Assembly: GCA_002477825.1 (NCBI GenBank)
Contig: DLKT01000058.1
Span: 1-21,739 of the forward strand
Reading direction: 5' to 3'
Length of the DNA: 21,739 nucleotides
Source: Caryophanales bacterium UBA7581
GTDB taxonomy: Bacteria; Bacillota_I; Bacilli_A; RFN20; CAG-826
Part shown: in pieces, positions 14,788 through 21,739 of the stretch
How the letters are laid out: each line of letters begins with the position of its first letter
How positions within the stretch are numbered: position 1 is the first letter of the stretch
Program-made: the position numbers and the translations under genes
The notes under the pieces: model-generated
What the model saw: the letters and a program-made list of their open reading frames with translations, nothing else
Database searches by the model: none
What the model was told of the DNA's origin: nothing

Positions 14788-16307
14788 TCTTCCACTCCTC
14801 TCAATGAAGGGTTCAAGGCATCACGTAGGCCTCGTCCAAAAATATTAAATCCGACCATTAAAATGGCGATAAATAAAGCCGGGAATAAAATAATGTGTGG
14901 ATAGTTTTGTAGGCTTCCCTGACCTTCTTGTAAAACTGTACCTACTGAAGTAATCTTCATATCAGTACTTAAATCAATAATACCTAAATAACTCAAAGTG
15001 GATTCTGAGAAGATAACACTTGGAATCATTAAGATACAGGAAGTAACTATTGTACCAATTGCGTTAGGTAAAATGTGACGGAAGATTAAGCGTGAATCAC
15101 GAGCACCTAGTGTTCGGGCCGCTAAAACATATTCTTGACCTTTATAACGATAGAATTGCATACGGACACGAGATGCTGTACCAATCCAACCGGTTAAAAT
15201 AAAGGCAAAACCAATCGATGGGATTACCCCAACTTTTTGCGATAAGTATAAGTTAAACAATACCGCGACAATCATCATTGGAATTTCCGATAGGATATCG
15301 GAAACACGTTCCATGATTAAGTCAACAGTACCACCATAATATCCTTCAATAGCGCCGTAACAAATACCAATAATAATATTGATTAAAGCAACGACAACGC
15401 CGAGAATTAAAGAGAATCTAGCACCAGTTGCTAAACGCGTCATAATATCTTGGCCTTGGTTATTTGTACCAAACAAGTGGGTTGGCGTTTTACCATTGTG
15501 CATCATTTTATAATATTCCATATAATGGATACGGCACTCTGCGCTTCCACTAGCCTCGTTTTTACGGAAATATTCAGGATTTTCTGGATCATAAATCGTT
15601 TCAATATTTCCATTTTCATCATAATAAGGAGTATTATTCACTGAAATTCTCTTTTGTTCTTCTGGTGTCATTTCATTATAGTTTTCATATAAGGTAGGAT
15701 CTTGCATTGTTCTATAATAGAAATTAGCGTTTTGTGCTTGTGTATAAGTATCGTAATACTTAGGAATTTCGAAAATTGGATATAAGATTTGAACATTTTT
15801 TTCTTTTTCGTAGTTTTGAATTTCTTCAATTTTTTCCATTGTAAATGTTTCATACTTATAGCCGACTGCATAAACATCAACACGGCAAACATAAACATTG
15901 ACCTTACGACCATTTTTGACCGTTTGTTTTTTCTTCACTAATTTTACAATATAGCCAGGTTGATTTAAGTAGTTTAAATATTCATTTTCATTTAATGTAA
16001 CTTCTTTCGTTCCATCTAAGAAACCTGTGCCCTCAAATAAGGCAATACGAGGAATCGCTTGTTTAAATTCAATTTCAACATCATTAATTCCATAAGGTGA
16101 AAAGATAGGTGCAAAAATAGCAAATATAACCATTAAGACCAAGATAACAAACGCAACAACGGAGGCTTTATTTTTACGGAAACGAAGTAAAGCATCTTTA
16201 AAATAACCAATAGGTTTGGTTTCAAATTTGGTATCAAAAATTGTATCATCGCGTTGCACAAGTTCAAATTGTTCTTGTGGAATATTTTCAAATTGTGATT
16301 GATCCAT
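14784..16307 (-). CDS. oppC: Oligopeptide ABC transporter permease OppC with large external loop
   Basis: Second membrane subunit of the peptide transporter. One membrane helix at about 48-70 is followed by the HLFGTNNQGQDIMTR motif (about 278-291) that usually comes soon after helix 1, then the five-helix core and the EAA loop (AARTLGARDSRLIFRHILPN). Between helix 1 and that motif are about 200 extra residues (about 74-272), soluble in character, rich in Tyr, Asn and Glu. By the topology of this family they lie outside the cell, where OppA docks. The total of 507 aa compares with about 300-340 normally. The ATG shares one base with the oppB stop (TAATG), and the stop overlaps oppD, so B, C and D are tightly coupled. 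Confidence 0.94.
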   Translation of the reverse strand: MDQSQFENIPQEQFELVQRDDTIFDTKFETKPIGYFKDALLRFRKNKASVVAFVILVLMVIFAIFAPIFSPYGINDVEIEFKQAIPRIALFEGTGFLDGTKEVTLNENEYLNYLNQPGYIVKLVKKKQTVKNGRKVNVYVCRVDVYAVGYKYETFTMEKIEEIQNYEKEKNVQILYPIFEIPKYYDTYTQAQNANFYYRTMQDPTLYENYNEMTPEEQKRISVNNTPYYDENGNIETIYDPENPEYFRKNEASGSAECRIHYMEYYKMMHNGKTPTHLFGTNNQGQDIMTRLATGARFSLILGVVVALINIIIGICYGAIEGYYGGTVDLIMERVSDILSEIPMMIVAVLFNLYLSQKVGVIPSIGFAFILTGWIGTASRVRMQFYRYKGQEYVLAARTLGARDSRLIFRHILPNAIGTIVTSCILMIPSVIFSESTLSYLGIIDLSTDMKITSVGTVLQEGQGSLQNYPHIILFPALFIAILMVGFNIFGRGLRDALNPSLRGVEE

Positions 16308-17266
16308 TATTTTCTACCTCCAATCCGAATTCTTGGGTCGACAAAGCCATAGCTAATATCGACGAGTAAACCAGCAACAAGTCCAATGGCTACGTAGAAC
16401 ATCGAAATAAATAAGAAAACGTTATAGTCTACTTTTCCTAATTGAATGGATGTTAAATAGACATTAGCAATACCTGGAATGCCAAAGATATTTTCAATAA
16501 CCATAGAGCCACCTAAAATACCAATAAATTCACCAATAAACATTGGGAGAATTGGCACCATTGCATTTCTAAATGCATGGCGATAGGTCGCTTGACGGCG
16601 TGTTAAACCTTTCGTTCTTGCAAGTAACATGAATTCGCTCGTCAATACTTCGGCCAATTCATCACGGATATAACGAGTAAATCCGGCAATTGTACCAAAT
16701 GATAAGGATAAAATAGGTAAAATCATAGAGACAAACATTTCAGGTGAAAAGAAATCTGTTCCATTTTTCACTGTATCTGGTAGAATGCCCCATTTATAGC
16801 CGAATAAATATTGAACAACGAATGCATATACATAGCTAGGGACAGAGACGAAAACCATAACAAGAACACCAATTAAATGGTCTTGCCATTTGTTCTTTTT
16901 CAAAGCCGAATAAACACCTAAAATAATGCCAAGAGGAACACTGAAAATCATTGTGTAAACATTGACAATAATGGTTGGTGGTAATTTTTCTAAGACGACA
17001 CTGGTGACAGGATTACCACGAGAAATGTGATAAGATTTGCCCCAATCAAATTTCGTAAATAAACCAACTAAAAATTCCCAATACTGTTGCAGTAATGGTT
17101 TATTCAAGCCGATAGTTTCACGAATGGCGGCATCAATTTCTGGATCCACACCAGGACCACGTGCGGTACTAGCGGGAAGTAAACGAACTAAGATAAAGCA
17201 CATTGTCATAATAATGAAGAACGTCAATATCATGAGTCCGATTCTTTTTAAAACATACTTTAGCAT
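16307..17266 (-). CDS. oppB: Oligopeptide ABC transporter permease OppB
   Basis: First membrane subunit of the peptide transporter; 319 aa, a normal size. It opens with MLKYVLKRIGLMILTFFIIMT, the typical first helix. The early GLNKPLLQQYWEFLVGLFTKFDWGKS block matches the external segment of dipeptide/oligopeptide permeases, and the EAA coupling loop reads LLARTKGLTRRQATYRHAFRNAMVPI. About six membrane helices are visible. It begins 169 nt after oppA, beyond a GC-rich hairpin, with AGGAG about 12 nt upstream of the ATG. Unlike OppC, OppD and OppF it has no insertion. Confidence 0.95.
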   Translation of the reverse strand: MLKYVLKRIGLMILTFFIIMTMCFILVRLLPASTARGPGVDPEIDAAIRETIGLNKPLLQQYWEFLVGLFTKFDWGKSYHISRGNPVTSVVLEKLPPTIIVNVYTMIFSVPLGIILGVYSALKKNKWQDHLIGVLVMVFVSVPSYVYAFVVQYLFGYKWGILPDTVKNGTDFFSPEMFVSMILPILSLSFGTIAGFTRYIRDELAEVLTSEFMLLARTKGLTRRQATYRHAFRNAMVPILPMFIGEFIGILGGSMVIENIFGIPGIANVYLTSIQLGKVDYNVFLFISMFYVAIGLVAGLLVDISYGFVDPRIRIGGRK

Positions 17267-17373
17267 GAATTAAATCAACTCCTAACTATTAGCATTTTAC
17301 TATATGTAAACGAATTTTAACACTTATTTTTGTAAAAAATAAAAATTTTTAATCTCAAAATTAAATAGACGAT

Positions 17374-17406
17374 AAGGGCGTCCCTACGATACTAGGAAAC
17401 GCCCTT
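17374..17406 (-). terminator. GC-rich intercistronic hairpin between oppA and oppB
   Basis: AAGGGCGT and ACGCCCTT form an 8-bp stem, continued inside by CCTA / TAGG around a 6-nt loop. It lies 29 nt past the oppA stop. There is no proper T-run after it on the minus strand, so it is more likely a 3'-end stabiliser or a partial terminator than a full stop. Such an element would give more oppA than oppBCDF message, fitting the usual excess of binding protein. Confidence 0.7.
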
Positions 17407-17435
17407 GATTTAAAAACATCAATTGAAGGGATTTA

Positions 17436-19964
17436 TTATAATCCTGAATATGTGTAATCTAATGTTTTCTTTTGTTTTGCCCATTCAGAAGCGGTAAAGT
17501 TGTAGGTTAATTCACGAATTCCGCCACGACCAACGATTGGAAGGTCCTTTTGAACTGCATATTCAACCTTGTAAGATAAAAGTTCAGCTTCTGCTCTAGA
17601 GGTAAAGCAAATGGTTTCATAACGAAGAATAATTGCTTTTTCAAGTTCAGCTAAGATGTTTAAACGAACTTGGTGGCCTTCAGTCTTGCCAGCTTTTCTA
17701 TCATCACGATCCATAATTGCGTATTTTCCACCAGCACCAATGGCTTGTCTCCAACCATCATAAGTCATTTCGGTATCTCCGGCACCTTCTTCAAGAAGCT
17801 CACCTTTGATTAATAACTTTTCATTTTCTGGGTGGAAACCATATTCACATTTAGTACTTTCAGAAGTATAAACTTGCATAAATCCGAATGGATCCATTGT
17901 CATACCACCCCAGATGGACCAAATGCAATCAAAGTCACCATTATAGGCTGTATTATAGTAATCTTCATCTTTACGAGTTTCAATTTTAATCTTGTTTTCA
18001 AGACCTGTTCCTTGTGTTGCTTCATCTAAGCATTGACGGATAAATAAGACTTGGGCTTTAGAAGCTTCAGAATCCGTATTATAAAGAAGCATTTCAATTA
18101 CAACGTTATCACTTGCAGTTAAGTGACCACTCTTTGTGCTCGCAATTTCAGTTTCATAGGCTTTTTGGAATAACTCTTTTGCCTTTTTAACAGAATATCC
18201 ATTAGTGATATCACCATAAATGCTTTGAGAGACACTTTCACCTTGTTTGGTTTCACGATATATTTCATTGTTGCTATAATCGGAAATGTATTGGTTATTT
18301 AATAAAACAGTAGATGGTACGTGACCAGAGGTATATTCAGCAGCGAATTTTTGACGATTCATAGCATATGAGAAAGCTTCTCTAAAGTCATGGTTAGCAA
18401 GAATTGTTTTATTATTTGCTCCTTTTTGACGTTTGCTTAATTTCTCGTAATCCGTGTTAAATGTTAATTTTTGAGAATAGGTTGTTTGTGTTCTATAAAG
18501 ACGTTCAGAGTTGCCATAGGTCTTCATATCGTCTGCGGTTAAAGAAACATCATCTAAGTCACCTTTTAAGAATTTTTGTAAAGCGACAGAGTGTTCAGTA
18601 ATGATGGAGAAGTTTACACAAGTAGTTTGATATTTTCCTACGTGCTTTCCATCGGTATAACCATACCATTTATCATTTCTTTCAAGAAGAATAGATTTTC
18701 CTACTTGGAAACGAGTAAGTTTATATGGTCCATAAGACATATAATTTTTTTGTCTTGTTGCATAATTAGTAAGAACAAGGTCTCCACTTTCAGATTTTCC
18801 TGCTTCATAATATGGTTCATAAACAATCCAGTTACTAGAAAGGTTATATTTTAAGTAATATTCTTCAATAGCGGTAGACACATAAAGTGTTAATTGATAA
18901 TCGCCCGTTTTGACTAAGCCAACATCATTCCAATCAAAACTATCCCATTGATAACGAACATAAGTGATTTGGTCAATCATTTCGTTAATTTGAGATTGAT
19001 CAGAGCTACCAGTGAGAAGCATTGCTAATATATCAAAAGCTGCATCATCTTCAGTTGTATACATTTTGTAGCCTTTATTATCTTCATTGATAGTAATAGA
19101 TTCAATGCCATAATATTCATGTTTATCAGTTTCAGTACCTTCGGTTTTCATAATACGATTAAAGTTAACATATTTTGAAAAAGTTTTTAATAAACTTTCA
19201 CCCATTTCAACTTCAGTCTTATCTTCACTCTTTAAATATCTTTCAAAGTAAGGAATAAAGTTATCATTCATATAACCAACAAGGTTTTTGTATTCCTTAT
19301 CGTTTAAATTAACGTTAGCAATTAAATAAGGGCTATCTTCGTCAAAGCTATAAAAGCGTTGTCCATCACTTAAGACGCCTGGTTGATCATAGTACTTTGA
19401 ATATTGTTCGAAAGTCTTACGGTCTGATTTAAAATACTTTTCAGCGTTTGCAATTTTTAAAGTATCTTGATAATAGCTTGTAGCACGATAGTTTTGCATT
19501 TTTGGATTAAGAAGTTGTTGCATAGAGTAGATATAAGTATCCGCATTAATTGGCGTTCCATCTTCCCAGCAAGCATCTTGGTTTAAATTAATAATCCATT
19601 TGAAGCCCTCTGCACCTGCATCAACAGATTTGTCATCGATTTGATACTTTTCAATTTCTTCATCGGTTAAGTCATTACTTTCATTTTCGTCAAGACCTGT
19701 ATCAATAGGATCACCGTCTGCCATCTCAGAAATAATGTCATAACCTGTCTTTGCCTCATTCAACACGAAATCGTACAAACCTGTTTCAGTGTAACCAATA
19801 ATGACAGCGTCATCATTTGTTTGCCAAGTGTGAACATTCCATGTGGATGGTGAACCGGCCATGTATGTATTATACTGATAATCCTTTTCTTCGCTCCCAC
19901 CGCAAGAGCCTAAAAGCATTACCGAGGATAATAACATCAAGCCAACAACTTTGGTTTTTTTCAT
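17436..19964 (-). CDS. oppA: Oligopeptide-binding lipoprotein OppA
   Basis: Surface lipoprotein that captures peptides for the OppBCDF transporter. A signal peptide with lipobox LLGSC places the lipidated cysteine at residue 21, followed by a Gly/Ser/Glu linker. The body belongs to the family-5 solute-binding proteins: WNVHTWQTNDDAVI near the mature start, DACWEDGTPINADTYIYSMQQLLNP (the family's usual ...W.DG.P.tA.D..y...), and later HDFREAFSYAMNRQKFA. At 842 aa it is well above the usual 530-600; extra acidic, Tyr-rich segments are spread through the first half. The ATG has AGGAGG 8 nt upstream and a strong promoter lies about 60-85 bp upstream. It is the first gene of the opp operon. Confidence 0.93.
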   Translation of the reverse strand: MKKTKVVGLMLLSSVMLLGSCGGSEEKDYQYNTYMAGSPSTWNVHTWQTNDDAVIIGYTETGLYDFVLNEAKTGYDIISEMADGDPIDTGLDENESNDLTDEEIEKYQIDDKSVDAGAEGFKWIINLNQDACWEDGTPINADTYIYSMQQLLNPKMQNYRATSYYQDTLKIANAEKYFKSDRKTFEQYSKYYDQPGVLSDGQRFYSFDEDSPYLIANVNLNDKEYKNLVGYMNDNFIPYFERYLKSEDKTEVEMGESLLKTFSKYVNFNRIMKTEGTETDKHEYYGIESITINEDNKGYKMYTTEDDAAFDILAMLLTGSSDQSQINEMIDQITYVRYQWDSFDWNDVGLVKTGDYQLTLYVSTAIEEYYLKYNLSSNWIVYEPYYEAGKSESGDLVLTNYATRQKNYMSYGPYKLTRFQVGKSILLERNDKWYGYTDGKHVGKYQTTCVNFSIITEHSVALQKFLKGDLDDVSLTADDMKTYGNSERLYRTQTTYSQKLTFNTDYEKLSKRQKGANNKTILANHDFREAFSYAMNRQKFAAEYTSGHVPSTVLLNNQYISDYSNNEIYRETKQGESVSQSIYGDITNGYSVKKAKELFQKAYETEIASTKSGHLTASDNVVIEMLLYNTDSEASKAQVLFIRQCLDEATQGTGLENKIKIETRKDEDYYNTAYNGDFDCIWSIWGGMTMDPFGFMQVYTSESTKCEYGFHPENEKLLIKGELLEEGAGDTEMTYDGWRQAIGAGGKYAIMDRDDRKAGKTEGHQVRLNILAELEKAIILRYETICFTSRAEAELLSYKVEYAVQKDLPIVGRGGIRELTYNFTASEWAKQKKTLDYTYSGL

Positions 19965-19998
19965 ATGTTTTTCCTCCTATAAAATCCTTAATTAAACT

Positions 19999-20016
19999 TA
20001 TCATATTTATATGATA
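19999..20016. promoter_or_regulatory. Palindromic operator at the oppA transcription start (copy 1)
   Basis: TATCATATTTATATGATA is a perfect inverted repeat of 8 bp with a 2-bp centre. It lies just downstream of the oppA -10 box, covering the expected transcription start. Its 14-bp core TCATATTTATATGA recurs exactly at 20104-20117. The symmetry and position suggest a repressor site; the regulator is unknown. Confidence 0.6.
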
Positions 20017-20021
20017 GTTAA

Positions 20022-20050
20022 ATAATACTCTAACACTTTTATGAAGTCAA
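20022..20050 (-). promoter_or_regulatory. Sigma-A promoter of the opp operon
   Basis: On the minus strand TTGACT and TATTAT are separated by exactly 17 bp. The expected transcript starts near 20015, giving a short leader of about 50 nt with no riboswitch. Confidence 0.8.
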
Positions 20051-20071
20051 TAAAAAATTTTTTTCATAAAA

Positions 20072-20085
20072 AGAAAGTGCTTACA
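20072..20085 (-). promoter_or_regulatory. cre-like box upstream of oppA
   Basis: The minus strand reads TGTAAGCACTTTCT. This agrees with the CcpA catabolite-response consensus (TGWAARCGYTWNCW) at all positions but the central G, which is A here. It is centred about 60 bp upstream of the expected oppA start, between the two palindromes. Confidence 0.4.
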
Positions 20086-20102
20086 TTTCATCAAAAAATG
20101 TT

Positions 20103-20118
20103 TTCATATTTATATGAA
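20103..20118. promoter_or_regulatory. Palindromic operator upstream of oppA (copy 2)
   Basis: TTCATATTTATATGAA is a perfect 7-bp inverted repeat with a 2-bp centre. Its 14-bp core is identical to that of copy 1, and the two cores begin exactly 103 bp apart, close to ten helical turns. Confidence 0.55.
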
Positions 20119-20461
20119 TCTTTTTTCACGTTTGTAGCGTAAGGCAAAGAAAAGAAAAATAAAAAATGAAGAATCTTTATAGATGAAAGTTTTTTCATTA
20201 TTTATTTTAACTGAAATAGAAAGTTTTATTCAGTTCTATTCTTAAAATAAAATTAATACTTGAATCATTGCCTTTTATTCATTCATAAAGCAGGTTATAA
20301 TCACAATATTAAGAATTAGATAACTTTAAATCTATCAAGCCAATCGAATCAAAAAAAGGGAGTTCTGCTATTTCTAATTTTATAATAAGCCGATTATCGT
20401 AACGATAAATCCGCTCCAATCATACTGTAAAATACTATTTAAACTATTTAGGTTTAATAAA
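20119..20461. other. AT-rich intergenic stretch without a gene
   Basis: I see no coding region with a start and ribosome binding site on either strand. The only local structure is a short perfect hairpin at 20394-20408 (TTATCG-TAA-CGATAA). The remainder is low-complexity A/T sequence between the oppA control region and the terminator of the next gene. Confidence 0.6.
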
Positions 20462-20514
20462 CAAAAAAAGATATTAGTCACGATCACCTGTTAAGTGAGA
20501 ATCCAACTAATATC
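20462..20514 (-). terminator. Intrinsic terminator after the thiazoline-hydrolase-like gene
   Basis: On the minus strand GATATTAGT and ACTAATATC form a 9-bp outer stem with further internal pairing (TCAC / GTGA), followed by seven T residues. It lies about 95 nt past the stop of the gene at 20608-21236. Confidence 0.7.
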
Positions 20515-20607
20515 ATTTATATTATACATAAAATTCAAATGTTGCGAATTTTTTTCATTATACTTTTGATGTGAATCAACAATTTGTATAGAAATATATT
20601 GAGCACT

Positions 20608-21236
20608 TTATTGTTCTTTTTTTCTCTTTTGATTATTTCTATAAAAATAAAAATCACATTTCTCATTACCTCGTCCGATTGTGCCTTGTCTTTCAAAGGC
20701 AATTCCACACATATCTCCATAGACACGATCATCACTAAAGCAAAAAGTACTGGTTAGTTCTTTGCATCCTAGTAATTCGCAATATTTCATATAAGGACAC
20801 TTTAAAACATTCACACGATAATGTTTTTTGTCGAATGCAATTTCTTCTACTTTAAAGCCAGTCTCTCCATCATACATCTTACCAATCATCTTGTGAAAAA
20901 TTGTGAAGAATAAAGGACGAATAAAAGGAATTTTGGTTGCCTTATGAAGACGTTTCCTATCGGGTTCAACTCCAATTTTTACCGCTTCTATTAATAACGC
21001 TAAAGCTTCTTCATGAGAAAAATATTTTATCATTTGAAGACAAATGGCCACTCGCGGAAAAATCATTCGTTCAGTATGTATCTTTTCTTATCTTTATATT
21101 GTTTGCAAAACTCATTACAAAGCGTTACTGCATTATCGAGTAAAAATTCCGTTTGCTCTTCACCAATTCTCTTTCTTATTTCATCTAAGAGATAAGAAAA
21201 GCCACCCAGTTTTTTATAATATTTTTTGTCAATCAT
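20608..21236 (-). pseudogene. Frameshifted L-2-amino-thiazoline-4-carboxylate hydrolase family gene
   Basis: Two overlapping minus-strand frames together make one protein of about 208 aa. The first (21236-21063, 57 codons) starts MIDKKYYKKLGGFSYLLDE with a GGGAG site upstream. The second (to 20608) carries IFPRVAICLQMIKYFSHEEALALL and the cysteine-rich signature: CPYMKYC, LGCKEL, FCFSDD, GTIGRG and a final CDFYF. This cysteine pattern and the FPRVAI block fit the ATC-hydrolase-like family of Bacillota, normally one chain of about 200-230 aa. The second frame opens only after 21087, so the break lies in 21066-21087, where there is a run of four A residues; one more A would restore a single frame. 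The frames also overlap as ATGA, so two coupled cistrons are formally possible. Disruption or a sequencing error is more likely. Confidence 0.7.
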
Positions 21237-21270
21237 CTTTCTATGTCTCCCATTTATCTTTTAAAAATTT

Positions 21271-21288
21271 TAAAATGTGCACATTTTA
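21271..21288. promoter_or_regulatory. 18-bp perfect palindrome upstream of the thiazoline-hydrolase-like gene
   Basis: TAAAATGTGCACATTTTA is a perfect 18-bp palindrome 35 bp upstream of the start codon at 21236. It may overlap the promoter; no strong -35/-10 pair can be fixed. A dimeric regulator site is the natural reading. Confidence 0.45.
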
Positions 21289-21318
21289 TTCACCATAGAT
21301 TAGCATGATTACAAAAGA

Positions 21319-21409
21319 ATTTGTATCAAGTAAAACGACTAAAACACCTGAAATTAAAACATAAAATCTTGAATAAAGAAAGTTGGTTTGTATCAAATTT
21401 GTATCAAGT
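21319..21409. repeat. Three copies of TTTGTATCAA
   Basis: TTTGTATCAA occurs at 21320-21329, 21387-21396 and 21398-21407. The first and third copies are identical over 13 bp (ATTTGTATCAAGT), and the last two are in tandem with an 11-bp period. On the minus strand each reads TTGATACAAA, which contains a -35-like TTGATA. Confidence 0.6.
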
Positions 21410-21423
21410 TGAAAATTCAAGTA

Positions 21424-21448
21424 ATAAAAAAGCCCCATTTTAAGGGCT
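21424..21448 (-). terminator. Intrinsic terminator of the tRNA-Thr gene
   Basis: On the minus strand AGCCCT / GGGGCT pair over 6 bp (one G-T), followed by TTTTTTAT. It starts 14 nt past the tRNA 3' end. Confidence 0.8.
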
Positions 21449-21461
21449 AAAAACAAAAAAA

Positions 21462-21535
21462 TGGTGCCCCCTGCCAGAATCGAACTAGCGACGGATCCTT
21501 ACCATGGATCTGTTATACCATTTAACTAAGGGGGC
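21462..21535 (-). tRNA. tRNA-Thr (anticodon GGU)
   Basis: A 74-nt cloverleaf with encoded CCA. Acceptor GCCCCCT pairs fully with AGGGGGC, discriminator A73. The D-stem GTTA/TAAC, the anticodon stem GATCC/GGATC and the T-stem GCTAG/CTGGC (one G-U) with loop TTCGATT are all intact. The anticodon loop ATGGTAA gives GGT at 21503-21501, reading threonine codons ACC and ACU. It has its own promoter and terminator, so it stands alone within this window. Confidence 0.95.
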
Positions 21536-21551
21536 ATCCCATGCAAAAAGA

Positions 21552-21580
21552 ATAATAATATAGTTTTTACATAAAGTCAA
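21552..21580 (-). promoter_or_regulatory. Sigma-A promoter of tRNA-Thr
   Basis: On the minus strand TTGACT and TATTAT are exactly 17 bp apart. The -10 box ends 17 bp before the mature tRNA 5' end, as expected for a short-leader stable RNA promoter. Both hexamers are the same as in the oppA promoter. Confidence 0.8.
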
Positions 21581-21586
21581 TGTAAT

Positions 21587-21626
21587 TTTTAGGATTTTTC
21601 TCTTTTTCTTGTTTTAGGATTTTTCT
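21587..21626. repeat. Two 15-bp direct repeats upstream of the tRNA promoter
   Basis: TTTTAGGATTTTTCT occurs at 21587-21601 and again at 21612-21626, a 25-bp period. Both lie just upstream of the tRNA-Thr promoter. The sequence is A/T-rich, so chance or slippage may explain it. Confidence 0.5.
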
Positions 21627-21639
21627 ACCCAACTGACAA

Positions 21640-21676
21640 ACTAAATGCAGTTTGAAAGTCGAGACAGGCATTTAGT
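21640..21676. other. 9-bp stem-loop near the window edge
   Basis: ACTAAATGC and GCATTTAGT form a perfect 9-bp inverted repeat around a 19-nt loop. A second short stem, GTTCC / GGAAC, lies nearby at about 21710-21725. There is no T-run, so these are not typical terminators. They may belong to an RNA or to the 3' end of a gene beyond the window; I could not match them to a known RNA. Confidence 0.4.
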
Positions 21677-21739
21677 ACGACAAAGCCTCCTATGTAGTAA
21701 GATTAATGTGTTCCCCGACCGGAACAAAAATCTCACCCA

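Noticed and set aside
17300..17365. Possible secondary promoter just before oppB
   Set aside because: TAAAAT-type boxes are present but no -35 box lies at a suitable distance; the AT-rich sequence gives many such partial matches.
21303..21362. Plus-strand 19-codon frame overlapping the TTTGTATCAA repeat, considered as an integrase remnant
   Set aside because: It is too short to assign, has no ribosome binding site and shows no recombinase motif.
21541..21645. Minus-strand 33-codon frame (MPVSTFKLHL...) after an AGGAGG sequence
   Set aside because: The spacing of 14 nt from AGGAGG to ATG is too long, and the frame runs through the direct repeats and the tRNA -35 box.

Overview
The window is AT-rich chromosomal DNA from a low-GC Bacillota, probably one of the gut-type Bacilli or Erysipelotrichia-like lineages close to the Mollicutes. 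The evidence is the gene order rimP-nusA-ylxR-ylxQ-infB-rbfA, strong AGGAGG-type ribosome binding sites, sigma-A-like promoters, and an Opp system whose ATPases carry large insertions of a kind also seen in mollicutes. TGA acts as a stop (ylxQ, oppC) and tryptophan is TGG, so this is not a code-4 Mycoplasma. Almost everything is on the minus strand; the one clear plus-strand gene is a TtcA-like PP-loop protein.

Layout from right to left, the direction of most transcription. At 21462-21535 there is a tRNA-Thr(GGU) with its own promoter and terminator. At 20608-21236 lies a frameshifted L-2-amino-thiazoline-4-carboxylate hydrolase family gene with a terminator. About 640 bp of mostly regulatory DNA follows, holding the oppA promoter, two copies of a 14-bp palindrome exactly 103 bp apart and a cre-like box. 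Next is the oligopeptide ABC transporter operon oppA-oppB-oppC-oppD-oppF plus a small DUF3899-like membrane protein (19964-10612). OppD, OppF and OppC are all enlarged by internal insertions, and a GC-rich hairpin sits between oppA and oppB.

The translation/transcription operon rimP-nusA-rnpM(ylxR)-ylxQ-infB-rbfA (10418-5482) follows, with its own promoter and a weak terminator-like hairpin in the leader that could serve NusA autoregulation. In many Bacillota truB and ribF continue this cluster. Here they are separated from rbfA by a terminator, an orphan XRE-type regulator (minus) and a PP-loop/GNAT-like fusion gene (plus). truB-ribF restarts from a divergent promoter with a palindromic -10 box shared with the PP-loop gene.

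The left end holds two unrecognised genes: a 263-aa three-helix membrane protein with a serine-rich linker and a 101-aa zinc-ribbon protein, each followed by an intrinsic terminator.

Functionally the window combines ribosome and tRNA maturation (RimP, RbfA, IF2, TruB, RnpM, probably the PP-loop enzyme), transcription elongation (NusA), flavin synthesis (RibF) and peptide import (Opp). I see no phage, CRISPR, insertion sequence or secretion system. The most interesting material is regulatory and structural: the paired operator upstream of oppA, the rimP leader hairpin, the Opp insertions and the PP-loop fusion.
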